A DNA stretch of 64,000 nucleotides from Meishania sp964351985 (GCA_964351985.1 CAYGPR010000002.1:62001-126000); one strand, 5' to 3'; shown: positions 17,660 through 26,203, counted from the first letter of the stretch. The notes: generated by a model not told the origin, from the letters alone. Program-made: numbers and translations.

Positions 17660-17708
17660 ATGTTTAGCCAAAACATACGCATATAAACCAGTTACCATTA
17701 ATACCGAA

Positions 17709-17816
17709 ATGAAAAAATCCAAAGAAAATAGTGAACATTATAATTGGGGAAATAATTGTAGTGCATGTGTAAGCTTCCCCTTGAAAGTATATTCAATTGT
17801 AGTAGTACTGCTATGA
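17709..17816 (+). pseudogene. 5' fragment of a cupin gene, truncated at about 17765
   Basis: A 35-codon frame starts MKKSKENSEHYNWGNNCSA. This closely matches the N terminus of a common small cupin family (typical form K-x-S-K-E-N-A-E-H-Y-x-W-G-N-N-C-D-G-W-H). After residue 19 (base 17765) the similarity stops abruptly and the frame runs into the end of the minus-strand DUF5060 gene. The gene appears cut off by a recombination event that also marks the right edge of the AT-rich block. Confidence 0.6.
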
Positions 17817-19619
17817 TTTTTTGGTTATCCAAACCACCCAATCCTTATCTCTTTCTTTTGGAGGATTTCCCAAGGACTGCTTGCCCGGGCCATTTAGGCT
17901 TTTAATTTTGCCTTGTAGGAGTTCCCCGCCCTTTCTAGGGTTGTACCAATGGATATTATATTCGTTATCGGAATCCCCAAAATCCAAAATGGATGACCCT
18001 CCATTTTTGAGATAGACGACATAGCTTTCTCCAGGTTTTGCCAAGACGTAATCACCTTCGGAAGAAATGAGGGAATCATAGGATTCCATGTCCCAAACCG
18101 GAATTTTGTTATTCTTGAAAAACTCCAAACAGATTCTACCCTGATCCCAAAACAAATCCCGCGAGCGATAGTCTTGACAGCTCAAATCGGAATGAGGATG
18201 CTCATAGCCAAAATACCATTCCGTACCCCAGGCACCGGCCATCATTGCACCCCAAAGTCCATTTTTACGGGCATTGTCATGTTCGGGATCTTCTGCATCA
18301 GGAATTAGGGAATGCCGATGATCACCAGGTTCATCACAGGCAACGGCCCATACTTTTCCGGCAGCTTTCGCCTCTTGTAAAACTTTCAATGTCCACGGAT
18401 GCACATTGCTGAAATCTTCTTGATTGGTCTGAAGGGAAGCACCGGAGAATTTAGTGTTAGGCCCATAAATTTCATCGTACCAAGCCCCATTGTGGATGAC
18501 CAAATGATGATTGTAAGGGTCGACAGAAGATATATATTCAGCTAAACGAATTCGCTCCACGGCATCCAAAGGAAAAGTCGGTGGCGTTTCTGTCCAATCA
18601 CCGGTTTCTTCTGCCAGATTCCAGTTGAGTGCCAGATGATGTCCGAACCGTGCGATTAATTCTCTGTAATATAACTTAGTATAAAGTCCCGTTCCACCGT
18701 TGTCGAGCAAACCTTGATTTTCGAATTCCAACGTTTTGAAATGCAAGAACATTCCGAGTTCATCCGCATGTTCAAAAATAATTTCCCATTGGTCTAGTTT
18801 AGAAACATCAAAGCGGTCGTAAGTATCATAATCCACATAGGGGAAAACATTTTGGTCATCTCCGGCAATATTCATGGTCAAAAATGAAAAAGCATTCATT
18901 CCCTTGGATGCCAAATAGTTGATCGCCCCGATGATTTCTTTTCCTTTTCCGTTCTGCCATGTGGGGTCGCCTTCCTTCCAATCCTTTAAATGTGGCTCCC
19001 AGGTCTTTACCAAATCGTCTTTATGGCCATCATTTTGGAATGTACCATCGAATTTATCATAGGCCAGAAAGTTTTCTGGAGCATCCGAACCACATTTTAG
19101 AAAATATTCTCCAGTTTCCGCAAATTTCAGGTACCGTTCTCCCACATATTGCAATCGGCCTTTGCCCCTAAAATCTCGACCAGTTTTATCCGATTCGGCG
19201 ATAGCGAATTTTCCGGTAAGACTATCACCCTCAACGCTCTTTAATTCTTCTGATGTTCTAACGGCTGCCCATTTTCCTTTTTTGAAATTGACTTTGTAAT
19301 TCCAATTTCCTGTTTCATCGGGAGCAAAGTGCACTTTCCAAATTTTTCCTGAATAGGCACTGGTATTTCCCGCGTTTCCATCGGCTGCATAATAGCCAGG
19401 TATACTATAGGATTTTCCACTTTTCGGATGTTCAAAGGTTACTTGAAGCCGATAGTTCAAAAACGGATTGTCTTCTGCTTGCTCTGAAGTTTCGGGCCCT
19501 TCAAAACTCAAAGTGACCTTGTGCCATTTTTTTAACTCTCCGTTTATTTCTTGTCCGTTCAGGATATTATTTCCGAAAAACAATAGAAGCCATCCAAATA
19601 CCACAACTGATTTTTTCAT
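17811..19619 (-). CDS. Exported DUF5060 / collagenase-type C-terminal domain glycosidase-like protein
   Basis: 602 residues with signal peptide MKKSVVVFGWLLLFFGNNILNG. Residues 25-110 form the DUF5060 beta-sandwich (WHKVTLSFEGP, NPFLNYRLQVTF, FAPDETGNWNYKV). The centre is a TIM-barrel-like region. NWNLAEETGD (about 320) looks like an acid/base glutamate motif and WAVACDEPGDHRHS a second acidic strand end. The last 85 residues resemble the putative collagen-binding domain found behind many such glycosidases (YVLAKPGESYVVYL, IHWYNPRKGG). Activity is unproven; related architectures are glycoside hydrolases. It is the last gene of the minus-strand cluster, 263 bases after the enolase gene. Confidence 0.75.
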   Translation of the reverse strand: MKKSVVVFGWLLLFFGNNILNGQEINGELKKWHKVTLSFEGPETSEQAEDNPFLNYRLQVTFEHPKSGKSYSIPGYYAADGNAGNTSAYSGKIWKVHFAPDETGNWNYKVNFKKGKWAAVRTSEELKSVEGDSLTGKFAIAESDKTGRDFRGKGRLQYVGERYLKFAETGEYFLKCGSDAPENFLAYDKFDGTFQNDGHKDDLVKTWEPHLKDWKEGDPTWQNGKGKEIIGAINYLASKGMNAFSFLTMNIAGDDQNVFPYVDYDTYDRFDVSKLDQWEIIFEHADELGMFLHFKTLEFENQGLLDNGGTGLYTKLYYRELIARFGHHLALNWNLAEETGDWTETPPTFPLDAVERIRLAEYISSVDPYNHHLVIHNGAWYDEIYGPNTKFSGASLQTNQEDFSNVHPWTLKVLQEAKAAGKVWAVACDEPGDHRHSLIPDAEDPEHDNARKNGLWGAMMAGAWGTEWYFGYEHPHSDLSCQDYRSRDLFWDQGRICLEFFKNNKIPVWDMESYDSLISSEGDYVLAKPGESYVVYLKNGGSSILDFGDSDNEYNIHWYNPRKGGELLQGKIKSLNGPGKQSLGNPPKERDKDWVVWITKKS

Positions 19620-19882
19620 TTCCTTTTGGGTTTAAAATAATTAAAACAATATTTAGCGTATAATACCAATGCCCAATAAAATAGATTTCAGAGAACTGCA
19701 TTATAACCTTTGATGAACCTTATCAAATCGATAATCGACACAACGACCCGGATGCGGAAAAAAGAATTGACTCCTTGTATTTCGTAGTCAAAATCTTTTG
19801 TGAATTTTTCGGGAAGGTCACGATATTCGCCATTAATCCGGTGAAATTGGCTAATACTGTTCCTGAGATCATCTTGGTACAC

Positions 19883-20980
19883 TTATGATTTAATTTCGAA
19901 AGACTTTAATTTTTCCCAATCAAACTCCACCCCAATTCCTGAAGTATCTGGCGCAACTGCCCTATAATTCTTTACGACCAAAGGTCGCATTGTATATTCA
20001 TCTATCGGAAAACTATGTACCTCGAGCCAACCAGAATTCGGCTGTGCGGAAACCAAACTTACATGCAGTTCTTGCATTCCATGCGAACAGGCCGGAACGT
20101 TATGTTTCGCAGCCAATCTTGCTGCTTTTAACCATCCTGTAATCCCCCCGCAATTGGAGGCGTCGGGTTGGATGTAGGACAATTTTGATTGTGCCATCGC
20201 GTATTCAAATTCATGGATGGTATGCAGGTTTTCACCCATGGCTAGGGGAAATCCGGTAGCATCGACGATTTCTGCATATCCTTTATAATTATCAGGGACG
20301 ATAGGTTCTTCGAGCCAAGATATATCGTATTGACGGAAACCTTCAATAGCTTTGATTGCTTTTTCAACATCCATAGAATAATTGGCATCGACCATAAAGG
20401 TTACATCGGGACCTATAAATTCTCTGACCGCTTTAATGCGTTCTAGATCTTCTTCCAAATGCTCCCGGCCGATTTTAATCTTTACCGCATTGTATCCCTT
20501 TGCCAAATAACCTTCGATATTTTTCAACAACTTCTCGATGGAAAACTGCAAGTCGATTCCTCCGCAATAGGCTTTACAGGTATTTCCAGACCCTCCGGCC
20601 ATTTTCCATAAGGGTTGCCCGGCTTTTTTACACTTAATGTCCCAAAGGGCAATATCGATTGCGGAAATCGCGAAAGAAGCAATTCCGCCGCGACCAACAT
20701 AGTGAATGTGCCATTCCAACATATCATAGATTCCGTTGATGTCGGTTCCGTCTTTTCCAAGCAACGCAGGGGCTAGATCATGCTCCACCATCGCTTTTAT
20801 GGCATGGCCGCCTTTGCCTCCCGTATAGGTATAACCTGTACCTTCACTTCCATCATCAAGTGTTATCGTTGTCGTAACTAACTCGAAATGGGTATGATCG
20901 CCATGTTTGGCGTCGTTCATTACCTCGGGCAATGGAACCTTAAAAAGTCGACACACTAATTTTTTTATAGCAGTATCCAT
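19883..20980 (-). CDS. Mandelate racemase-type enolase superfamily enzyme, candidate anhydrogalactonate cycloisomerase
   Basis: 365 residues. Catalytic residues of the MR subgroup are all present: K167-x-K169, metal ligands D198, E224 and E250, and the D273/H300 dyad. HYVGRGGIASFAISAIDIA is the capping/barrel junction. The family abstracts the alpha proton of sugar acids: dehydratases, racemases, and the 3,6-anhydro-galactonate cycloisomerase of agar/carrageenan catabolism. Next to GH117 and KDGal kinase/aldolase genes, the cycloisomerase role (anhydrogalactonate to 2-keto-3-deoxygalactonate) is the best guess; an acid-sugar dehydratase giving the same product is the alternative. It is separated from the SDR gene by 114 bases. 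Confidence 0.85.
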   Translation of the reverse strand: MDTAIKKLVCRLFKVPLPEVMNDAKHGDHTHFELVTTTITLDDGSEGTGYTYTGGKGGHAIKAMVEHDLAPALLGKDGTDINGIYDMLEWHIHYVGRGGIASFAISAIDIALWDIKCKKAGQPLWKMAGGSGNTCKAYCGGIDLQFSIEKLLKNIEGYLAKGYNAVKIKIGREHLEEDLERIKAVREFIGPDVTFMVDANYSMDVEKAIKAIEGFRQYDISWLEEPIVPDNYKGYAEIVDATGFPLAMGENLHTIHEFEYAMAQSKLSYIQPDASNCGGITGWLKAARLAAKHNVPACSHGMQELHVSLVSAQPNSGWLEVHSFPIDEYTMRPLVVKNYRAVAPDTSGIGVEFDWEKLKSFEIKS

Positions 20981-21094
20981 CTATTCTTTGAATTTTAAGT
21001 ATATCTATTTTGTCAAGATGTTGGTATGTCTTCGGTTTTTTATCCGCGATATTCAACCCAATCATGGTAGAATGGCGAGGCCCAATTGATTTGA

Positions 21095-21865
21095 TCATCT
21101 CCCCATCCAACCTCCATCGACCAACATCGTACTACCGTTCATATAAGCGGATGCTTCGGAACAAAGAAAAACAATAGGCCCCATAAAATCTTCGGGTAGA
21201 CCCCATCTGCCTGCGGGAATTCTTGCAATGATCGAATTCGACCGCTCTGGATCGTTCTGTAAGGCTTCGGTATTGTCAGTTCTTATATAGCCCGGTGCGA
21301 TAGCATTTACATTGACGCCTTTTCCCGCCCACTCGTTGGCGAAGGCCATGGTCATCTGGCCAATGGCGCCTTTACTGGCAGCATATCCTGGAACGGTAAT
21401 TCCCCCTTGAAAGGTTAGTAAGGATGCGGTAAAAACTATTTTCCCCGCACCTCTTTTGACCATTTCCTTTCCTATTTCTCTCGTCAAAATGAATTGTGCC
21501 GTTTGGTTGACTTCGATAACCTTGTCCCAATATTCATCAGAATGTTCAATAGCAGCGGCCCTTAAAATGGTTCCTGCATTATTGACCAGAATATCGATTT
21601 TGGGGAAGTCGTCTTTAACCCGTTCAATGAATTTATGAAGGGATTCCCGCTTACTGAAATCGCAGGTATAGCCCTTGAATTTTCGTCCTATGCCTTCAAC
21701 TTCTTGTTCGATCATACTACCATGCTTTTCCAAAGATGCACTGACGCCGATAATGTCAGCTCCCGCTTCGGCCAAACCTAGGGCCATTGCCTTTCCGATG
21801 CCTCTTTTACATCCTGTAACCAGGGCGGTTTTTCCTTTTAAACTAAATTTGTTCAGTATGCTCAT
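21095..21865 (-). CDS. KduD-like short-chain dehydrogenase
   Basis: 256 residues. TGCKRGIGKAMALGLAEAGAD is the NAD(P) loop, NNAGTILR and SLLTFQGG follow, and YAASKGAIGQ holds the Tyr/Lys pair. The ending RIPAGRWGLPEDF...LVDGGWMGR is typical of KduD (2-dehydro-3-deoxy-D-gluconate 5-dehydrogenase). In the known L-anhydrogalactose route a C5 oxidation/reduction pair converts 2-keto-3-deoxy-L-galactonate to the D-gluconate form. This SDR with the adjacent Zn-dehydrogenase could be that pair. Cytoplasmic. Substrate is by context. Confidence 0.85.
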   Translation of the reverse strand: MSILNKFSLKGKTALVTGCKRGIGKAMALGLAEAGADIIGVSASLEKHGSMIEQEVEGIGRKFKGYTCDFSKRESLHKFIERVKDDFPKIDILVNNAGTILRAAAIEHSDEYWDKVIEVNQTAQFILTREIGKEMVKRGAGKIVFTASLLTFQGGITVPGYAASKGAIGQMTMAFANEWAGKGVNVNAIAPGYIRTDNTEALQNDPERSNSIIARIPAGRWGLPEDFMGPIVFLCSEASAYMNGSTMLVDGGWMGR

Positions 21866-21908
21866 TGTGTATTGTTTGTTTTTGTCTTGGGTTTGTTCGT
21901 CTCCGTCA

Positions 21909-21935
21909 TTTCGGGCGAAGTCGCGAGCCCGCTAC
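21909..21935. repeat. Short palindromic intergenic element
   Basis: Within the SDR/dehydrogenase gap, CGGGC (21912-21916) pairs with GCCCG (21927-21931) around a nested GCG-AAGT-CGC. The preceding GTCATTTCGGGCGAAGTCG resembles the GTCATTTCGAGCGCAGTCG dispersed repeat of flavobacterial genomes. Confidence 0.4.
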
Positions 21936-21994
21936 AAGGGAGCAGGGAGTACCTACACCTCGACATTGCTCGACCCTTAAATGGTATACGTTCC

Positions 21995-23011
21995 CTATTT
22001 TTGACAGTCCATCAGCACTTTCATGCCATTTGGATTATTATCTATCTTTTCAAAAACCCGCTGAATGTTGCTCAACGGTTGTACATCGGTGATCATTTCT
22101 TCAAAAGGCAGCTCGTTCGCGGTAATGAGTTCGATGGTGCGTTCGTAATCCTCCTTTTCATAGACCCTTGCACCTATTAATTTAAGTTCTTTCCAAAAGA
22201 ACTGGAAGAGATCGACCTCTCTTTTTTGTCCATGGATGGCGACTAGTAAGATTCTTCCCCGTATTCCGGCGACCTCCGTCATGATATCCAGGGCGGGTTG
22301 TACTCCTGCTACTTCGAAAACGACATCGGCACGACGACCTTCTGTACGTTCTTTTACATAGTCCACTAAATCAATTTTGGTTGGATTCAGAGCGTTCAAA
22401 CCTAATTCTTTCGCCTTGGCAACCCTAATTTCATTGACTTCCGATACTATCACGTCGGCACCCGTTTCTTTTGCGACCAAGGCCACTAACAAGCCGATGG
22501 GGCCACCACCTAAGACAATTGCGGTTTCTCCTTTGACCAATTCGCTCAAGCGAACGTCGTGAACCGCTACGGCGAGTGGTTCTATCAAAGCGGCCAATTT
22601 CAAATCAGTTTCGGCTCTTAATTTATGAAGTGTAAAAGCAGGCACATTCCAATATTGCTGCATGGATCCGGGGCTGTCGATACCGATGAATTTCAAATCT
22701 TCACAAATATGGTTGAAACCTTTATCGGAAGGCTTTACTCCTCTATCATCCAACGGGCGTACGACAACTTTGTCACCTACTTCATAGCCTTTTACACCCT
22801 CACCGATAGCATCGACAATGCCCGACATTTCATGACCAATGGTAAGGGGGATGCTAACACGTTTGTCCATCATTCCATGATAAATATGTACATCAGTACC
22901 GCAAACACCAGAATAGGCTACTTTGATCCGAACTTCACCTTCTACAGGTTGCTCCATATCTTTCTCAATGACCGAGAAGGTCTTGTTTCCTTGGTATAGT
23001 GTTGCTTTCAT
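21995..23011 (-). CDS. Zinc-dependent medium-chain dehydrogenase lacking the structural zinc cluster
   Basis: 338 residues of the MDR sorbitol/threonine dehydrogenase type. Catalytic zinc ligands C37 (GVCGTDVH), H60/E61 (GHEMSG) and the later E in IEPLAVAVHDV are present, and GGGPIGLL is the NAD motif. The loop that normally carries four structural cysteines (about 86-110) has only C103, so the structural zinc is absent. It lies 56 bases from the GH117 gene and is followed by the KduD-like SDR. A C5 dehydrogenase of a 2-keto-3-deoxy sugar acid is plausible. No experiment-level call is possible. Confidence 0.8.
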   Translation of the reverse strand: MKATLYQGNKTFSVIEKDMEQPVEGEVRIKVAYSGVCGTDVHIYHGMMDKRVSIPLTIGHEMSGIVDAIGEGVKGYEVGDKVVVRPLDDRGVKPSDKGFNHICEDLKFIGIDSPGSMQQYWNVPAFTLHKLRAETDLKLAALIEPLAVAVHDVRLSELVKGETAIVLGGGPIGLLVALVAKETGADVIVSEVNEIRVAKAKELGLNALNPTKIDLVDYVKERTEGRRADVVFEVAGVQPALDIMTEVAGIRGRILLVAIHGQKREVDLFQFFWKELKLIGARVYEKEDYERTIELITANELPFEEMITDVQPLSNIQRVFEKIDNNPNGMKVLMDCQK

Positions 23012-23067
23012 TTTCTAGCTTTTTCGAGAATCTGTCGAGTTATTAAAACCAGCGCGTCCCCGATGTG

Positions 23068-24288
23068 TTACTTCGCTTTCTCTCCTTTTGCCGTATGTGA
23101 TGTTCTTCTTTTAGAGGTAAAACGCATAATGCTATTGTAATTGCTACTGTTGTAGATGTGTGATAATCCCCAGCGAAGAATTTCGGTAGGTTCATTTTCA
23201 TGGTCGGCGCTTCGGTTGAGTCCGATAGCATGGGGCGCATCTTTTATGGAGGCGACGATTTCAAAATTTATTCCGTCAGGAGACCATTGAATGGTATTTT
23301 TTTCAGGACCGTCTGTAGTGATAAGGGAAGCAATTCCACCGTTGTAAGGCCATACGCAGATTTCATGCCCACTATTACTGATGGGATTGTACGGTGATTT
23401 TTTATAAGGCCCTTCTGGTCGGTCGGCAATGGCAACACCATGACGAATCTGTCGCCCACCAAAGGTAATTTCCTCACCCATTTGCTCTCCTTTATAATAC
23501 AAGTAAAACTTCCCTTTATACGGAAGAATGCAGGGGTCGTGTACTTTATGGCTATCGAAATCGCCTTTTTTCTCGACCATAAAACGGTTTTGTTCCTCGC
23601 CTTTCCACATGCCGTTATCTGCGGGTTTTAATAGGGGCTCTTTGCTTTTCGTCCATGGGCCATCGGGAGAATCTGCCCACGCAAGACCGATAGTATTTTT
23701 TACCCGAACGGTGTAAGGCGATTTTACGGCTTGGTAGCAGAGGTAATATTTATCTTCAAACTTCATGATTTCAGTAGTGAAAACCGAGCGGTCATCATAC
23801 GCGCCTTTTTCTCCACGAGGTACGGCGATACCTTCCTCTTTCCATGTGATGCCATCTTCCGAAGTGGCGTACCAAATATCGCAACGGTCCCACGGCCATA
23901 CTTTGTCATTTTCAACATCACCACCAAAACCCTGTGACGGTCCCACGCTTCTGGAATACCATACATAGTATTTTCCGTTTTCCTTGATCATGGCACTCGG
24001 ATCCCTCCGCACAACTCCTTCCTCATAGGCCAAGTCACCTTTCAAGGGCTCTAGTTTACTGAACTCGATGAACCACTCATTGCCCAAGTCAGCGGGCCAT
24101 TGTAATGCCCGTTTTGAGGCTGCGCTGAGGTATTCTTTATTGGTAATGCCCAATTTGTCGAGTTGCCCGTCGGTTATCTCGATAACTTCTTTCTCAAGTG
24201 CTTTTTCTGAGGATGCTACATTTTCTTTGCAAGCTGCCAATAACATTGTTGATAAGATGATTAGTAGTGGTAAACTTTGATTTTTCAT
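23068..24288 (-). CDS. GH117-family glycosidase lipoprotein (candidate alpha-1,3-(3,6-anhydro)-L-galactosidase)
   Basis: 406 residues. The lipoprotein signal MKNQSLPLLIILSTMLLAAC ends in Cys20. The five-bladed propeller of GH117 is recognisable: ADLGNEWFIEF, GVVRRDPSAM, YYVWYSRSVGP, WDRCDIWYATS, GAYDDRSVF, HKVHDPCILPY, GEEITFGGRQIRHG, SNSGHEICVWPYNGG and EILRWGLSHIYN. Likely active-site positions are D96, D251 and H308/E309. Characterised members release 3,6-anhydro-L-galactose from neoagaro-oligosaccharide ends; some family members have other activities. The neighbouring sugar-acid genes support an anhydrogalactose route. A 324-base upstream gap with a LacI-type palindrome suggests its own promoter. 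Confidence 0.9.
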   Translation of the reverse strand: MKNQSLPLLIILSTMLLAACKENVASSEKALEKEVIEITDGQLDKLGITNKEYLSAASKRALQWPADLGNEWFIEFSKLEPLKGDLAYEEGVVRRDPSAMIKENGKYYVWYSRSVGPSQGFGGDVENDKVWPWDRCDIWYATSEDGITWKEEGIAVPRGEKGAYDDRSVFTTEIMKFEDKYYLCYQAVKSPYTVRVKNTIGLAWADSPDGPWTKSKEPLLKPADNGMWKGEEQNRFMVEKKGDFDSHKVHDPCILPYKGKFYLYYKGEQMGEEITFGGRQIRHGVAIADRPEGPYKKSPYNPISNSGHEICVWPYNGGIASLITTDGPEKNTIQWSPDGINFEIVASIKDAPHAIGLNRSADHENEPTEILRWGLSHIYNSSNYNSIMRFTSKRRTSHTAKGEKAK

Positions 24289-24612
24289 TGCAGAACAATT
24301 TTTCCGGTTGTTGGAAGAGAGAGATTTGATTTTTAAGCTTTTAATTAGAAAAGGGATGAATACAATAATAAAAAGAAATCACCAATTAATAGGGTTAAAA
24401 ATCCATTGTTAAGCCATGGATATGATTTAGTGAAATCACAAGAGGATTTTTCTTTAGTAATCGATTACATATCGACTTCCCGCAAGGAAATAACATGCTT
24501 GTCGTACTAAAATGTATCCTAAAAAAATGCGAATTAAAATTGAAGGAATCTCTTTTGATATTATAGTAGGAGTGTAGCATTACATTTTCATCCGTACTGA
24601 ACAAACCTTATC
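24289..24612. other. Promoter region of the GH117 gene group
   Basis: 324 bases between the aldolase gene (ending 24613) and the GH117 start (24288), both on minus. It is AT-rich, contains the perfect palindrome at 24457-24468 and no convincing gene. A 69-codon frame here has no recognisable features. It probably holds a separate promoter for the GH117 to DUF5060 genes. Confidence 0.45.
24457..24468. promoter_or_regulatory. Perfect 12-bp palindrome, LacI-family-type operator
   Basis: GTAATCGATTAC is self-complementary with a central CG flanked by AAT/ATT, the pattern of LacI/GalR-family operators (AANCGNTT core). It lies 169 bases upstream of the GH117 start codon. No LacI gene is in the window, so the regulator would be elsewhere. 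Confidence 0.45.
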
Positions 24613-25263
24613 TTAATCAATGAAAATATCTTTTGCTTCTTCCTTTATGGCCAAGAAGTGACTTTTTAGACTCTTATAATCAGAACGTTTTATAAAATCT
24701 TTATCTAGTAAAGAACTGCCCATTCCGACCCCAAAAGCACCCGCTTCAAAAAACGATTTAATGGTGTCTTTCGATACACCACCGGTAGGAATCAATTTGA
24801 TTTCGTTCAATGGAGCCAGTACATCCTTTATATAATTTGCACCTATTTGTGTAGCCGGAAAAACTTTTACGGCACTAGCTCCCAATGACCACGCCCGATA
24901 TATCTCTGTGGGAGTGAATGCCCCGGGAAAAATCGGAATGTCTAGGTTTACCGCTCTTTTGATAACGTTCTCGTCAATTATTGGAGTAACAATAAATTGA
25001 GATCCTGCATTGAGTGCGGCCTCTAGGTCTTCCATGGTGCAAACGGTACCGGCCCCAATGTTCATTTCCGGGAATTCTTGTCGGAGTTTCGAAATCATGG
25101 TTTCCGCTCCACTCGTGTTCATGGTGACTTCCAAGGTAAAAAGTCCCGCATCCAAATAGGTTTCGGCGATTTTTTGAACAGTATCCAAATCGAGTCCCCT
25201 AACGATTCCTAAAATGGGTGCCTTTGTGAATCGCTCCCATGAAAATAAGGTATTATGTTGCAT
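24613..25263 (-). CDS. eda: 2-keto-3-deoxy-6-phospho(gal/gluc)onate aldolase
   Basis: 216 residues of the KDPG/KDPGal aldolase family. E45 in TLEVTMNT, the AGTVCTMEDLEAALNAG segment, IFPGAFTPTE and the Schiff-base lysine K133 in AVKVFPA are all present. It splits the phosphorylated keto-deoxy acid into pyruvate and D-glyceraldehyde 3-phosphate in the cytoplasm. It overlaps the kinase gene by 11 bases, so the two are translationally coupled and act in sequence. Galacto versus gluco preference cannot be read from sequence; the DgoK-type partner argues for KDPGal. Confidence 0.9.
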   Translation of the reverse strand: MQHNTLFSWERFTKAPILGIVRGLDLDTVQKIAETYLDAGLFTLEVTMNTSGAETMISKLRQEFPEMNIGAGTVCTMEDLEAALNAGSQFIVTPIIDENVIKRAVNLDIPIFPGAFTPTEIYRAWSLGASAVKVFPATQIGANYIKDVLAPLNEIKLIPTGGVSKDTIKSFFEAGAFGVGMGSSLLDKDFIKRSDYKSLKSHFLAIKEEAKDIFID

Positions 25264-26203
25264 GTTGTTCCAGTATTTTCTTTTGGCCGACGAGTAGGGC
25301 TCGTTCGAGAATATTTTCGTTCAGTACTTTCAATTTCGAGGGATGCAGAAAAGTTTCAAGACCAGACCGATATAATTCGATTATTGTTTTTGGCGCAGCT
25401 AGAAAAACATTTTCAGGCGTATTTTTCAAATATGACAGTTCATCTCCTATCAATAGGCCGCTCAGCATAAAATAATTTTCTTTTTTACTCTTGTTTTCAA
25501 CTACATGTCTAGCACGGATTCGAAGTAAATTGGGGGTCAATCCCTCTGTCAAACCAAGATGGAATCCTTTAAGAAACCCATCTTTGTATTTCATATCCCA
25601 TTCGCTTTTTTCGATGGAATTTGCTAGTATACTATTGTTTCCTAAAACATCGAAAAGTTCTCCGGTCATAAAATTCTTCAAGGCATAAAAGCTTCCTTTT
25701 CGATATGAAATATGTTTACTATGCGTTCCTGGTAGCAAAAGAATGCCTCTTTCGTATGAAATGAGATATTCTTCTAATCCTAAGGCCTGAACCTCTTCGC
25801 CTCGCATCATGCCCGTTTCACTTTTAATTCCTGAAATGAGAAATAACTCCTGTTCTTTGCCCAATGAAATATTTCGGCGAACAAGTGTTTCACCATTTTT
25901 ATCAAAAGGAAGGTCCGCATAAGGTAGTTCCAACAAGCCAATGTTCGAGGTACTCATTCCCGAAGAAATTACCAAGTGATTTCGATGCTCGTACGGAAAC
26001 TCTTGAATCCGGTTCCTAAGATAATTAAGGTAATACGTCTTTTGGTCGAATTCATTTTGCGCTAAAAATTTTTGATAGAGCATTTTTACACCATGATCCG
26101 TTTTATGTTCAGAGATAACGTTTAACGAATCAGTTTCTACCAACCGCAACCTAAAATTAGTTGTGCCCCAATCGCAGCTTATAAAATGGGAAGGTAGACT
26201 CAT
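25253..26203 (-). CDS. dgoK: 2-dehydro-3-deoxygalactonokinase (DgoK family)
   Basis: 316 residues of the DgoK fold. CDWGTTNFRLRLVE is the N-terminal phosphate loop, SSGMSTSNIG follows, GMMRGEEVQALG is near the centre, LLLPGTHSKHISYRKG is the sugar/ATP-binding part, and MTGELFDVL is diagnostic. It phosphorylates 2-keto-3-deoxygalactonate at O6 with ATP. Coupled to the aldolase by an 11-base overlap, and 103 bases downstream of the TRAP DctM gene. In the anhydrogalactose model it consumes the product of the enolase-superfamily enzyme. Confidence 0.9.
   Translation of the reverse strand: MSLPSHFISCDWGTTNFRLRLVETDSLNVISEHKTDHGVKMLYQKFLAQNEFDQKTYYLNYLRNRIQEFPYEHRNHLVISSGMSTSNIGLLELPYADLPFDKNGETLVRRNISLGKEQELFLISGIKSETGMMRGEEVQALGLEEYLISYERGILLLPGTHSKHISYRKGSFYALKNFMTGELFDVLGNNSILANSIEKSEWDMKYKDGFLKGFHLGLTEGLTPNLLRIRARHVVENKSKKENYFMLSGLLIGDELSYLKNTPENVFLAAPKTIIELYRSGLETFLHPSKLKVLNENILERALLVGQKKILEQHAT

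Larger units (their letters stand above)
16794..17693. repeat. Degenerate AACA..ATA..A spacers after three consecutive small genes
   Basis: Similar short motifs follow the S41 gene (ATAACATATGATGCC, 16794-16808), the split-barrel gene (GAACAACATATAAGC, 17306-17320, flanked by direct repeats AAGCTGAA at 17301-17308 and 17317-17324) and the ABM gene (CCAAAACATACGCATATAAA from 17668). They resemble cassette-type spacers seen after small accessory genes in Bacteroidota, but similarity is weak and no integrase is present. Confidence 0.3.

Noticed and set aside
17746..17780. GGGGAA/TTCCCC inverted repeat as a terminator
   Set aside because: The loop is 23 bases and there is no T-run; it lies across the truncated cupin junction.
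10479..17816. Integrated element with attL/attR at tRNA-Asp
   Set aside because: No copy of the tRNA 3' end was found near 17.7 kb and no integrase gene is present; only the composition and gene content suggest an island.
19688..19882. 64-codon frame beginning with GTG right after the enolase gene stop (minus strand)
   Set aside because: Non-ATG start, no recognisable family, no coding-like features; treated as intergenic, possibly a decayed fragment.
24395..24604. 69-codon minus-strand frame upstream of the GH117 gene
   Set aside because: Composition is that of AT-rich promoter DNA and it contains the operator palindrome; no homology recognised.
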